Made by a program: the position numbers and the translations under genes. From JALYQB01 sp035640155 (GTDB lineage: Bacteria > Actinomycetota > Actinomycetes > Mycobacteriales > Pseudonocardiaceae), in the NCBI GenBank assembly GCA_035640155.1, contig DASQWR010000001.1, positions 1 to 11,893 of the forward strand: 11,893 nt of DNA. The letters run 5' to 3'. Positions 1-6,803 of the stretch are shown one piece after another; within the stretch, counting starts at the first letter, position 1; every line of letters starts with the position of its first letter. The notes under the pieces were generated by a model that worked only from the letters and a program-made list of their open reading frames with translations, was not told the DNA's origin and ran no database searches.

Positions 1-93
1 GCCCTTGTCGCCGTCACAGATCGCGACCGGCGGTTCGTTCGCAGGATCGCGGTCGAGACGCGACAGCTCGCCGAGGAGCGGTCCGACGGACAC
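1..93 (-). CDS. Possible left-edge partial ORF, unrecognised
   Basis: From a GTG at 91-93 this minus-strand frame stays open to the window edge, giving about 31 residues beginning MSVGPLLGELSRLDRDP. I do not recognise it. The support is indirect: in this register the middle codon position is clearly poorer in G/C than the other two over about 1-150, as in real genes. The antisense plus frame shares that property. The plus frame stays open to 474, across most of the well-supported fmdB gene, so the minus strand is the better choice. There is no good Shine-Dalgarno sequence before the GTG. It may be the start of a real gene or the remnant of one. Confidence 0.22.
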   Translation of the reverse strand, partial: MSVGPLLGELSRLDRDPANEPPVAICDGDKG

Positions 94-209
94 GGGGCGA
101 AGGCGATGGCCGAGCTTGTTGCGCTCACTGACTCGGCAGAACGGAGGCGCGGCGCAACAAGCGTTGACGGCGCAGCGCGCCGGAGCCCAGCCATGAGCCG
201 GAGCAACGT

Positions 210-235
210 CCCCGTGCGGGAAGTGCCCGCAGGGG
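210..235 (-). terminator. Terminator-like hairpin after fmdB
   Basis: The arms are CCCC-G-TGCGGG (210-220) and CCCGCAGGGG (226-235), around the 5-base loop AAGTG. They form ten base pairs with one bulged G. The hairpin begins about 25 bases beyond the fmdB stop on the minus strand. No T-run follows on either strand, so it is the GC-hairpin type often seen in actinobacteria. The function is inferred from position. Confidence 0.45.
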
Positions 236-260
236 TCGAACCATTCGCCGCCGGTCGAGC

Positions 261-482
261 TCAGCCGCAGCAGCCCCCGCCGCAGCAGCCGCCGCTGGGT
301 GCGGGGGGAGCACTGCGCCCGGAGCTGCCCGAGCTGGCCCCGGACAACGCGATCGTCGAGAGCAGCCGGACGGTGTCCTCGTGCCCGACCGGGCAGGCAG
401 CAGGCTCGCGGGACACGCTCATCGGTCTGCTGACCTCGAAGGTCGTCAGGCACTCCCGGCAGCGGAACTCATAGCGCGGCAC
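261..482 (-). CDS. FmdB-family zinc-ribbon protein
   Basis: A 73-residue protein starting at GTG (480-482). The N-terminus MPRYEFRCREC is the classic FmdB-family putative regulatory zinc ribbon. Likely metal ligands are C8 and C11 (CxxC), then C30 and H34 (CPVGH), where many relatives have CPxC. A low-complexity Ser/Gly/Pro linker leads to a Cys/Gly-rich tail with two CCG clusters (residues 66-73), as in other actinobacterial members. The molecular role of the family is poorly known; FmdB was named for its link to formamidase expression in a methylotroph. No Shine-Dalgarno sequence precedes the GTG. A TACGCT hexamer ends seven bases before it, which suggests a leaderless transcript. It reads away from the toxin-antitoxin pair. 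Confidence 0.85.
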   Translation of the reverse strand: MPRYEFRCRECLTTFEVSRPMSVSREPAACPVGHEDTVRLLSTIALSGASSGSSGRSAPPAPSGGCCGGGCCG

Positions 483-546
483 GGGTCATAGCGTACCCGC
501 TGTGCTCGCGTTCTTGCTGCAGACTGCGCTCCCATCCGTTCACGCC

Positions 547-569
547 GCGAGGACCATGGCGGTCCTCGC
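547..569. repeat. Short inverted repeat upstream of yefM
   Basis: The arms GCGAGGACC (547-555) and GGTCCTCGC (561-569) are a perfect 9-bp match around the 5-base loop ATGGC. It lies just upstream of the -35 element of the yefM promoter and in the gap between divergent fmdB and yefM. No T-run follows. It could be a GC-hairpin terminator that insulates the toxin-antitoxin promoter, or a second regulatory site. I cannot choose between these. Confidence 0.35.
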
Positions 570-579
570 CAGCTCTTGC

Positions 580-618
580 TTGCCCCTCTGCCACCCGTGT
601 CGTACAATTTTCTGTACG
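580..618 (+). promoter_or_regulatory. yefM-yoeB promoter with overlapping YefM/YoeB-type operator
   Basis: A sigma-70-like promoter is visible: -35 TTGCCC (580-585), a 17-base spacer, and -10 TACAAT (603-608). Two half-sites, CGTACA (601-606) and TGTACG (613-618), form an inverted repeat over the -10 element with centres 12 bp apart. In E. coli the YefM-YoeB complex is known to bind TGTACA hexamers with that centre-to-centre distance. I infer autorepression by YefM, strengthened by YoeB as corepressor. The half-sites each differ from TGTACA by one base. Confidence 0.7.
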
Positions 619-636
619 TATGAGAGGAGGTGGGCG

Positions 637-888
637 ATGAAGATCATGACATATTCCGAGTCGCGCGCGAAGTACGCCGAGACACTCGACGCGGTTGTCG
701 ACGACCGCGAGGAGGTTGTGATCACCCGAGCGGGCCATGATCCGGTGGTCATGGTTGCGCTCGATGACTATGAGTCCTTGAAGGAGACCGCTTACCTGCT
801 CAAGAGCCCCGAGAACGCGCGTCGGCTGCTGGCATCGATCGATCGACTCGAGCATGGCGGAGGCATCAAGCGAGACCTCGCTGAATGA
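637..888 (+). CDS. yefM: YefM antitoxin (Phd/YefM family) of a type II toxin-antitoxin pair
   Basis: An 83-residue antitoxin that binds and neutralises the YoeB RNase encoded next to it and represses their shared promoter. The N-terminal half (MKIMTYSESRAKY, then EEVVITRAGHDPVVMVALDDY at residues 25-45) is the DNA-binding Phd/YefM fold. The C-terminal part (SLKETAYLLKSPENARRLL) closely matches E. coli YefM, whose C-terminus wraps around the toxin. ATG 637 is preferred over upstream in-frame starts because GAGAGGAGG ends six bases before it and the protein then begins exactly as YefM does. The stop overlaps the yoeB start by four bases (ATGA), which implies translational coupling. The base composition looks lower in GC than the neighbouring housekeeping genes, consistent with horizontal arrival. 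Confidence 0.95.
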   Translation: MKIMTYSESRAKYAETLDAVVDDREEVVITRAGHDPVVMVALDDYESLKETAYLLKSPENARRLLASIDRLEHGGGIKRDLAE

Positions 889-1145
889 AGCTGGTCTGGG
901 ATGACAGCGCCTGGGATGACTACGTCTGGTGGCAGAGCCAGGACCGCAAGGTTCTCAAGCGGATCAACACGCTGATCACGGATGTGCACCGCCACGGCAA
1001 CAAGGGGATCGGCAAACCCGAACCCCTCAAGCACGGGTTCCACGGCTACTGGTCACGCCGCGTCACCGACGAGCATCGACTCGTCTACACGATCAGCGAG
1101 GATGAGATCCGCATCGCCGCGTGCCGGTACCACTACGGAAGTTGA
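885..1145 (+). CDS. yoeB: YoeB toxin (ribosome-dependent mRNA endonuclease)
   Basis: An 86-residue RelE-superfamily toxin of the Txe/YoeB branch. It enters the ribosomal A site and cleaves mRNA, halting translation when YefM is lost. The sequence is close to E. coli YoeB along its full length, with MKLVWDDSAWDDYVWW at the start and IAACRYHY near the end. The residues known to act in catalysis are all present at the same numbering: E46 (in GKPEPLKH), R65 (EEHR-like DEHRLVY) and H83, plus the adjacent Y84. The length is normal, so the toxin should be active. It is co-transcribed with yefM. It converges with pntB, leaving only 22 bases between stops and no visible terminator. Confidence 0.96.
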   Translation: MKLVWDDSAWDDYVWWQSQDRKVLKRINTLITDVHRHGNKGIGKPEPLKHGFHGYWSRRVTDEHRLVYTISEDEIRIAACRYHYGS

Positions 1146-1167
1146 GGCTGCCCGCACGCCAGACCCG

Positions 1168-2553
1168 TCACAGCGCCTTGAGCTCCTCGGTGACATCGAC
1201 TACCGAGGACTTGGCGTCGCCGAACAGCATCGAGGTCTTCTCGTCGTAGAACAGCGGGTTGTCGACGCCGGCGAAACCGCTGCTCATCGAGCGCTTGAGC
1301 ACGATGACCCGCTTGCTCTCGTCCACGTTGAGGATCGGCATGCCGTGGATCGGTGAGCCCGGGTCGGTGCGCGCGGCCGGGTTGGTGACGTCGTTGGCCC
1401 CGATCACCAGCGTGACGTCGGTGCGGGCGAACTCGCCGTTGATGTCGTCCATCTCCTTGAGCTGGTCGTAGGGCACGTCGGCCTCGGCGAGCAGCACGTT
1501 CATGTGGCCCGGCATCCGGCCGGCCACCGGGTGGATGGCGTACTTGACCTCGACCCCCTTGGCCTCCAGCTGCTTGGCCATGTCCTTGACCGCGTGCTGG
1601 GCCTGCGCCACGGCCATCCCGTACCCGGGCACCACCACAACCTGGTCGGCGTAGGCCATCTGGATCGCGGCGTCCGCCGCGCTGGTCTGGTTGACGGTCC
1701 GGTCGCCGGCCTCGCCCCCGCCGACCGCGGTACCGCTGCCGCCGAAGCCACCGGCCACGATCGCCGGGATGGACCGGTTCATCGCGTTCGCCATCAGGTT
1801 GGTGAGGATCGACCCCGAGGCACCGACGATCATGCCGGCGACGATCATCGCGGTGTTGTCCAGCGCGAGGCCGGTTGCGGCTGCGGCCAGTCCGGTGAAC
1901 GCGTTCAGCAGCGAGATCACCACCGGCATGTCGGCGCCGCCGATCGGCAGCACCACCATCAGGCCCAGCGCCGCGGCCAGCACGAGCACCCCGATGATCC
2001 AGATCTCCCCGGTGGCGCCGAGCCCGATCGCCACCGCAGCGGCGAGCGCACCCAGCGCGAGCAGCGCGTTGAGCGGAACCTGGAGCCGACCCAGCCCGAT
2101 CGACCTGCTGGGAATGATCTCCTGCAGCTTGCCGAAGGCCACCAGCGAGCCCCAGAACGAGATCGACCCGATGATCGCGGAGAACAGCGAGGCCACCACG
2201 AAGTAGGCCGGCTGGCCCTCGTACCCGTCGCCGCCGCGGAACTCCACCCAGGCGATCAGCGCCACCGCCCCGCCGCCGACGCCGTTGAACAGCGCCACCA
2301 TCTGCGGCATCGCGGTCATCTTCACCTGGCGCGCCGCCGGTACCCCGAGCAGCGTGCCGATGACCACGCCGAGCGCGATCAGCACCCAGTTGCTGATTCC
2401 GGGGATGAGCAGGGTGGCCACCACCGCGATGCCCATCCCGACTGCCGCGATGAGGTTGCCGCGGACCGCGGTCCGCGGACCGGTCAGGCCCATCAGGCCG
2501 TAGATGAACAGCGCGAAGGCGAGGACGTAGAGGATCGAGACGAGAGCGGTCAT
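1168..2553 (-). CDS. pntB: NAD(P) transhydrogenase beta subunit
   Basis: A 461-residue subunit of the proton-translocating transhydrogenase, which uses the proton gradient to drive hydride transfer from NADH to NADP+ and so supplies NADPH. Residues 1-265 carry the membrane part (domain II), with eight or nine hydrophobic helices. Residues about 290-461 form the soluble NADP(H)-binding domain III. Its marks are PGYGMAVAQAQ (309-319), HPVAGRMPGHMNVLLAEADV (341-360), an Asp in EFARTDV (379, equivalent to E. coli beta-D392), VIGANDVTNPAA (383-394) and KRSMSSGFAGV (420-430). Asn90 sits where E. coli has the proton-path His91. ATG 2551-2553 overlaps the pntAb stop by four bases. It is the last gene of the operon. 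Confidence 0.97.
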   Translation of the reverse strand: MTALVSILYVLAFALFIYGLMGLTGPRTAVRGNLIAAVGMGIAVVATLLIPGISNWVLIALGVVIGTLLGVPAARQVKMTAMPQMVALFNGVGGGAVALIAWVEFRGGDGYEGQPAYFVVASLFSAIIGSISFWGSLVAFGKLQEIIPSRSIGLGRLQVPLNALLALGALAAAVAIGLGATGEIWIIGVLVLAAALGLMVVLPIGGADMPVVISLLNAFTGLAAAATGLALDNTAMIVAGMIVGASGSILTNLMANAMNRSIPAIVAGGFGGSGTAVGGGEAGDRTVNQTSAADAAIQMAYADQVVVVPGYGMAVAQAQHAVKDMAKQLEAKGVEVKYAIHPVAGRMPGHMNVLLAEADVPYDQLKEMDDINGEFARTDVTLVIGANDVTNPAARTDPGSPIHGMPILNVDESKRVIVLKRSMSSGFAGVDNPLFYDEKTSMLFGDAKSSVVDVTEELKAL

Positions 2554-2912
2554 CGTTGCTCGGTCCCCTTCGACTGAGACTCTGCGGGCGGTGATCCGGC
2601 AGGCTGGGACCCGGCAGTCGGGGCCCCGGCCGGCTGCTTGCCCTTGAACATGCCGAGCATCCGGTCGGTCACCAGGAAGCCACCGACCACGTTGATCGTG
2701 CCGAACGCGATCGCGATGACCAGCAGTATCCGGTCCAGCACGGAAGGGTCGGCCTCCAGGCCCAGCACCACGATCGCCCCGAGCAGCACGATGCCGTGGA
2801 TGGCGTTGGTGCCCGACATCAGCGGGGTGTGCAGCGTGTTGGGCACCTTGGAGATCACCGCGAAGCCGACGAAACCGGCCAGCACGAGGATTGCCAGGTT
2901 GGACAGGAACAT
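2550..2912 (-). CDS. pntAb: NAD(P) transhydrogenase alpha-2 subunit (membrane)
   Basis: A 120-residue subunit that supplies the rest of transmembrane domain II in the three-gene transhydrogenases; in E. coli it is fused to the C-terminus of PntA. Three hydrophobic helices lie at about residues 3-20, 38-52 and 60-83. The family signature SKVPNTLHTPLMSGTNAIHG occupies 21-40. His39 in that stretch probably corresponds to the proton-path histidine that the Thermus enzyme has in alpha-2, which fits with PntB carrying Asn90 rather than His. The C-terminal 30 residues are a Pro/Ala/Gly/Ser tail with PAG repeats, not typical of the core family. The ATG (2910-2912) overlaps the pntAa stop by one base. 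Confidence 0.95.
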   Translation of the reverse strand: MFLSNLAILVLAGFVGFAVISKVPNTLHTPLMSGTNAIHGIVLLGAIVVLGLEADPSVLDRILLVIAIAFGTINVVGGFLVTDRMLGMFKGKQPAGAPTAGSQPAGSPPAESQSKGTEQR

Positions 2913-4027
2913 CAGTTCTCGCCTCCCGCCGGCCGCCCGCTCACGCAGCTCTTGGCCAGCACCTCGTCGGAGAAGTCCGGTGCCAGCCGGCCCTCGCCGT
3001 CCAGCATCAGCTCCAGCAGCCCCGACACGTTGCGCGCGTACAGCTCGCTGGCGTGCTCGGGCATCGAGGCCGGCAGGTTCAGCGGCGAGGCGATCGTGAC
3101 GTCGTGCCGGACCACGATCTCGCCCGGCTCGGTGAGCTCGCAGTTCCCGCCGGTCTCCCCGGCGAGGTCGACGACCACGCTGCCCGGTCGCATCCCCCGC
3201 ACGGCCTCCGCGGTGACCAGCGTCGGCGCCTTGCGACCCGGCACCAGCGCGGTGGTGATCACGATGTCGAACCCGCTGGTCGCGTCGGTCAGCCGCTGCT
3301 GCTGCTCGGCCCGCTCGTCCTGGGACAGCTCGCGGGCGTAGCCGCCCTCGCCGGCCGCCTCGATGCCCAGGTCGAGCCACTTCGCGCCGAGGGAGCGCAC
3401 CTGGTCGGCCACGTCGGGCCGGACGTCGTAGCCGGTGGTCCGGGCGCCGAGGCGCTTGGCGGTGGCGAGCGCCTGCAGGCCGGCCACGCCGACACCGAGC
3501 ACCAGCGCGCTCGCCGGTTTCACCGTGCCGGCGGCGGTGGTGAGCATCGGGAAGAACCGGGTGGAGCGCTCGGCGGCCAGCAGCACCGCCTTGTAGCCGG
3601 CCACGTTCGCCTGCGAGGACAGCGCGTCCATCGACTGCGCGCGAGAGATCCGGGGGATGGACTCCATGGCGAACCCGGTCACGCCTGCCGAGCGCAGCGC
3701 GTCGATGGTCTTCGGGTCGGACAGCGGTGCCAGGAACCCGATCAGCGTGGTGCCGCGGCGCAACCGGCCGATCTCCTCGGTCGTGGGCGGCGCCACCTTG
3801 AGCACGACGTCGGCCTTCCACGGATCGCCGACCGCCGCCCCGGCCTCGACGAACAGCTCATCGGGCATCAGCGCGCCGACCCCGGCGCCGGGTTCGACGA
3901 CGACCTGCAGCCCTCGCTTGGTCAGCTTCTCGACGACGGCGGGAACCAGCGAGACGCGCCGCTCACCGTCCCGCGACTCCCTGGGGACGCCCACCCGGAC
4001 GCCACGACGGTCTGGAGACGAAGTCAC
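2912..4027 (-). CDS. pntAa: NAD(P) transhydrogenase alpha-1 subunit, NAD(H)-binding
   Basis: A 371-residue cytoplasmic domain I, with an alanine-dehydrogenase-like fold that binds NAD(H) and passes hydride to domain III of PntB. Visible marks are RVGVPRESRDGERRVSLVP near the start, the nucleotide-contacting stretch PRISRAQSMDALSSQANVAG (125-144), the Rossmann glycines GVGVAG (178-183), TGYDVRP (198-204) and the mobile loop ITTALVPGRKAPTL (257-270). I chose GTG 4025-4027 because the protein then starts like mycobacterial PntAa (MTSSP..RRGVRVGV) and has the usual length. An in-frame ATG at 4091-4093 would add 22 poorly conserved residues. Neither start has a strong Shine-Dalgarno sequence. First gene of a tightly overlapping three-gene operon. 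Confidence 0.95.
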   Translation of the reverse strand: MTSSPDRRGVRVGVPRESRDGERRVSLVPAVVEKLTKRGLQVVVEPGAGVGALMPDELFVEAGAAVGDPWKADVVLKVAPPTTEEIGRLRRGTTLIGFLAPLSDPKTIDALRSAGVTGFAMESIPRISRAQSMDALSSQANVAGYKAVLLAAERSTRFFPMLTTAAGTVKPASALVLGVGVAGLQALATAKRLGARTTGYDVRPDVADQVRSLGAKWLDLGIEAAGEGGYARELSQDERAEQQQRLTDATSGFDIVITTALVPGRKAPTLVTAEAVRGMRPGSVVVDLAGETGGNCELTEPGEIVVRHDVTIASPLNLPASMPEHASELYARNVSGLLELMLDGEGRLAPDFSDEVLAKSCVSGRPAGGEN

Positions 4028-4122
4028 CGGTGGAGCATCCCATGATCCGCCTGGAGCCCAGCTCGCGGTACCCACCGGTTGCGTGCGGGACATCCTGGCA
4101 CGATCAGCGGCTGTGTGGCGGT

Positions 4123-4134
4123 CCGCAGCTGCGG
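4123..4134. repeat. 12-bp perfect palindrome upstream of pntAa
   Basis: CCGCAGCTGCGG is self-complementary. It lies just past the stop of the FhuF-like gene, in the 108-base gap before pntAa. It could be part of a weak terminator or a regulator site. The sequence alone does not say which. Confidence 0.25.
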
Positions 4135-4135
4135 G

Positions 4136-4906
4136 TCAGGAGCGGGTGGGGACGGCGCGCAGGCCGCAGTCGCCGCACAACGCACCCTGGTGGACCCGGT
4201 AGTACAAGCAGCAGCCGGCTCGCCGGAACTCCGCATCGGCCCCGAACGTGCCGGTGCCGCGCAGGGCCGGCAGGTCCAGCAGCGCGTGAGCCAGCGCGCG
4301 GGTGGCGCCGTCCCCGTCGCGGCCGCTGAGCTCGGTCACCAGCACGGCACCCATCAGGGCGGAGGCGACGTTGCCCCAGAGCAGCCCCTCGGCGACCCGC
4401 ACCACCCGCCGCAGCGCGTGCACCAGCGGCCGCAGGTGGCGCTCGAGCACCGCGTCGGCCACCAGCTGCGCGGAACGCGCCGGGTCGGGGAGCTGCCACC
4501 CACCCGGGTCCGGGACGTGCAGCCCGATCGGGCCCTCCGGCCGCCGCCACCAGCGGGCGATGGCGGGATCCAGGTCGAGGAGCAGCCCCTCGCCGGCGCA
4601 CCCGATCACGGGTGACCACAGCCGCGCCGCGAGCCCCTGGAACAGGATCGACCCGGCCACCCGCCGCTCACCGGTGCGCAGCCGGCTCCCGTGGTCCTCG
4701 ACCATCGCGGCGAGCGCCGGCGAACCCTCCGGCGCGTAGAGATGCGCCAGCGGGACGGATCCGGTTGCCGGGACGTCCAGCGCGAAGTAAGGCCCGATCT
4801 GCGCGACCCGGCCCAGCGTGCGGGCAACCGCGGCGTGGTCCGCCCGGGCCACCATGTGCATCACTTTCTTCCCGAGGATCCTCTCGCACGCAGTCATCAT
4901 GGACAT
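4136..4906 (-). CDS. FhuF-like ferric reductase, [2Fe-2S] C-terminal domain
   Basis: A 256-residue protein of the FhuF family, which releases iron from imported ferric siderophores by reducing it in the cytoplasm. The diagnostic feature is the C-terminal cluster motif CC-x10-C-x2-C: C232, C233, C244 and C247, in RAGCCLYYRVHQGALCGDCG. The preceding region is an Ala/Leu/Arg-rich helical domain with WGNVASALMGAV at about 190-201, as in FhuF-like proteins. I prefer ATG 4904-4906, because GAGGG lies eight bases upstream; a TTG seven codons earlier and an ATG three codons later are alternatives. No siderophore gene is nearby, so the substrate is unknown. It follows the metal ABC operon on the same strand but is separated from it by a very stable hairpin. 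Confidence 0.85.
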   Translation of the reverse strand: MSMMTACERILGKKVMHMVARADHAAVARTLGRVAQIGPYFALDVPATGSVPLAHLYAPEGSPALAAMVEDHGSRLRTGERRVAGSILFQGLAARLWSPVIGCAGEGLLLDLDPAIARWWRRPEGPIGLHVPDPGGWQLPDPARSAQLVADAVLERHLRPLVHALRRVVRVAEGLLWGNVASALMGAVLVTELSGRDGDGATRALAHALLDLPALRGTGTFGADAEFRRAGCCLYYRVHQGALCGDCGLRAVPTRS

Positions 4907-4925
4907 CCACCCTGCCCTCGGGAGC

Positions 4926-4992
4926 AATGATCGTCGTCTCGCGGCGGTGTGGCCCGGCGAGCGGGCCGTACCGCCGCGAGACAGCGATCATT
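4926..4992. repeat. 67-bp inverted repeat (31-base arms) between znuB and the FhuF-like gene
   Basis: The arms 4926-4956 and 4962-4992 surround a 5-base loop (GCGAG). From outside in, the matching blocks are AATGATCG/CGATCATT, TCTCGCGGCGGT/ACCGCCGCGAGA and GGCCCG/CGGGCC. The two short breaks between blocks are mostly G-U compatible when transcribed. It starts 69 bases past the znuB stop and ends about 20 bases before the FhuF-like ATG. There is no T-run on either side. It may be a terminator, a transcript-processing signal, or a dispersed repeat of the REP/MITE kind. The arms are too long and too exact to be chance. Confidence 0.9.
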
Positions 4993-5018
4993 CTTGTCGA
5001 GATGTTGCCGAGGGGGCG

Positions 5019-5032
5019 CGATGTCGACATCG
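5019..5032. repeat. 14-bp perfect palindrome after znuB
   Basis: CGATGTCGACATCG is fully self-complementary. It lies about 30 bases beyond the znuB stop and 26 bases from the 67-bp inverted repeat. It could be a protein-binding site for the FhuF-like gene or part of the same repeat unit. It has no family-specific match that I recognise. Confidence 0.4.
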
Positions 5033-5061
5033 AGAGGTTGGCTCCACGGGTGGTGGATCTG

Positions 5062-5937
5062 TTAGAGGTTGGCGCTGCGGGTGGTGGAGCTGCGCCGGGC
5101 CGCGCCGACCCACCGCGAGCACAGGTAGATCGCGAAGATGATCGCGGTGACGTAGGCGCTGATCGGCGCGCCGGGCGCCAGCGAGAGGATGATCCCCCCG
5201 ATCACCGCGACCTCGGCGAACACGGTCGCCAGCAGCATCGCCGTCACCGGGCTCGCGGTCAGCTGCGCCGCCGCGGCGGCGGGGGTGATGAGCAGCGCCA
5301 GCACCAGCAGTGCCCCGACCGTGGGCACGGCCAACCCGGTGGCGACCCCCACCAGGCAGGCGAACACCACCGACACGGCGCGCACCGGCACGCCCCGCGC
5401 CAGGGCAACCTCCGGATCCATGCTCGCGAAGAGCAACGGCCGCCAGACCAGTGCGAGAGCCACCAGCACGGCCAGCACGGCCGCGGCGAGCAGCCCCACG
5501 TCGTCCCGTCCGATCGCCACGATCTGGCCGAACAGCAGGGACAGCTGGTTGGACGAGCGGCCCGGGTACAGCCACAGGAACAGGCCCCCCAGGCCCAGCC
5601 CGAAGGCGAGCACCGCGCCGATCACCGAGTCGCGCTCCCGCTCGCGCAGCCCGAGCAGCCCGAACACGAGCGCGGCGGTGACCGCGCCGATCAGCGCGCC
5701 CGCGCTCACCCACGAGGCGCTGACCAGCAGCGCTGCGGCGGCGCCGGTGAAGGTGAGCTCGCTGGTGCCGTGCACCGCGAAGGACACCCGGCGGGCCACC
5801 ACCAGCGGCCCGAGCGCGCCGGCGACCAGGGCCAGCAGCGCGCCGGCGACCAACGACGACTGCACGAAGCCGTAGCCGAGGAGCTCGCCGGTGCCCTCGA
5901 ACGTGAAGATCCGGTCGATGATCTCTGCTGGAGGCAT
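5062..5937 (-). CDS. znuB: Metal (zinc/manganese-type) ABC transporter permease
   Basis: A 291-residue inner-membrane permease of the ABC-3 family, which forms the channel through which the ZnuA-delivered metal enters. Seven to nine hydrophobic helices are evident. Family stretches include LGPLVVARRVSFAVHGTSEL (43-62), where most relatives read R-x-M-x-F-x-x-x-x-L-x-H, and TVGALLVLALLITPAAAA near residue 215, which matches the typical G-x-L-L-x-x-A-L-L-x-x-P-A-A-x-A signature. ATG 5935-5937 is preceded by GGAGG six bases upstream and overlaps the znuC stop by one base (TGATG). Last gene of the operon. The symbol follows the probable zinc regulation and is not proof of substrate. Confidence 0.92.
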   Translation of the reverse strand: MPPAEIIDRIFTFEGTGELLGYGFVQSSLVAGALLALVAGALGPLVVARRVSFAVHGTSELTFTGAAAALLVSASWVSAGALIGAVTAALVFGLLGLRERERDSVIGAVLAFGLGLGGLFLWLYPGRSSNQLSLLFGQIVAIGRDDVGLLAAAVLAVLVALALVWRPLLFASMDPEVALARGVPVRAVSVVFACLVGVATGLAVPTVGALLVLALLITPAAAAAQLTASPVTAMLLATVFAEVAVIGGIILSLAPGAPISAYVTAIIFAIYLCSRWVGAARRSSTTRSANL

Positions 5938-6803
5938 CAGGCGCCTCCGTGATGGGCCTCGTCCACGCCCACGACCAGCAGCCGGTCGCGCACCCGCAGC
6001 ACGTCGACCTCGGTGCCGTAGAGCTCGGAGAGCACCGCGGAGGTCAGCACCTCGCCCGGGGTCCCGATGCGGTGCCGCCCGTCGACCAGGTAGAGCACCC
6101 GGTCCACCAGCGGCAGCACCGGGTTGATCTCGTGGGTGACGAGGAGGACGGTGGTGTCCGCGGTGCGGCGGCGGGCGTCTATCAGCTCGCTGACCACCCG
6201 CTGCTGCCCGAGGTCCAGGGACAGCAGCGGCTCGTCGCAGAGCAGCACGTCGGGATCCCCGACCAGGGCCTGGGCCACCCGCAGCCGCTGCTGCTCCCCC
6301 CCGGAGAGCCGGCCGACGGGCGCGTCGGCGTAGCCCGTGGCACCGACCTCCTCCAGCGCCTCGTGCACCCGGGCGCGGCGCTGCCCGGATGCCCGCCCGA
6401 AACCCCACCGGTGCCCGTCCAGGCCGAACCCGACCAGGTCGCGGCCGCGCAGGGTCAGGGTGGGGTCCAGGGCGCGTTGCTGGGGGATGTAGCCGACGGT
6501 GCGGCTGCCGCGCCGGGCGGGCCGCCCGGCCAGCTCCACCGTTCCCGCGGTGAGCGGCTGCAGCCCGAGCAGTACGCGAAGCAGGCTGGTCTTGCCCGAC
6601 CCGTTCGGCCCGAGCACCGCGAGGAACTCCCCTGGCGCGACGTCGAGGTTCAGCCCGTCCCACAGGGTGCGGTTTCCGTAGGCGAGCCCGGCGGCGCGCA
6701 GCCGCACTGCCGGCGGCCGCACCCGATCCGGCGCGGCGCCGGCGGGCGTCCCTGCTGGCAGCCGGGTCCGAGCCCCGGCGTTCGTGGTGATCACGTCGAT
6801 CAC
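5937..6803 (-). CDS. znuC: Metal (zinc/manganese-type) ABC transporter ATPase
   Basis: A 288-residue ABC ATPase that powers the importer from the cytoplasmic face. All key motifs are intact: Walker A GPNGSGKT (65-72), Q-loop Q108 in YIPQQR, signature LSGGEQQR (166-173), Walker B VLLCDEP (186-192) with the catalytic Glu, D-loop SLD, and H-loop H224 in VTHE. The roughly 30-residue N-terminal leader, rich in Ala, Pro and Arg, is longer than usual and may mean that the real start is internal. The tail ends with EAHHGG. GTG 6801-6803 overlaps the znuA stop by four bases (GTGA), so translation is probably coupled. Confidence 0.93.
   Translation of the reverse strand: MIDVITTNAGARTRLPAGTPAGAAPDRVRPPAVRLRAAGLAYGNRTLWDGLNLDVAPGEFLAVLGPNGSGKTSLLRVLLGLQPLTAGTVELAGRPARRGSRTVGYIPQQRALDPTLTLRGRDLVGFGLDGHRWGFGRASGQRRARVHEALEEVGATGYADAPVGRLSGGEQQRLRVAQALVGDPDVLLCDEPLLSLDLGQQRVVSELIDARRRTADTTVLLVTHEINPVLPLVDRVLYLVDGRHRIGTPGEVLTSAVLSELYGTEVDVLRVRDRLLVVGVDEAHHGGA

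Noticed and set aside
106..474. Plus-strand open frame of 122 codons, rich in Arg, Ala, Pro and Gln
   Set aside because: It is antisense to most of fmdB, whose product is recognisable, and has no ribosome site. Its Pro/Gln run is the complement of the Cys/Gly tail of FmdB.
469..855. Minus-strand open frame across the yefM region
   Set aside because: It is antisense to yefM and its promoter. The plus strand matches the YefM family over its full length.
2913..3821. Upstream extension of the pntAb frame to 423 codons
   Set aside because: The extra part overlaps pntAa out of frame and is Arg/Gly-rich with no homology signal. The family length fits ATG 2912.
1504..4045. Long plus-strand open frames opposite pntB and pntAa
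   Set aside because: They are antisense shadows of GC-rich genes, with His/Arg/Gly-rich compositions and no family features.
4926..4992. Insertion-sequence end or CRISPR repeat
   Set aside because: There is no transposase, no target duplication, and no repeat-spacer series; it is a single hairpin.
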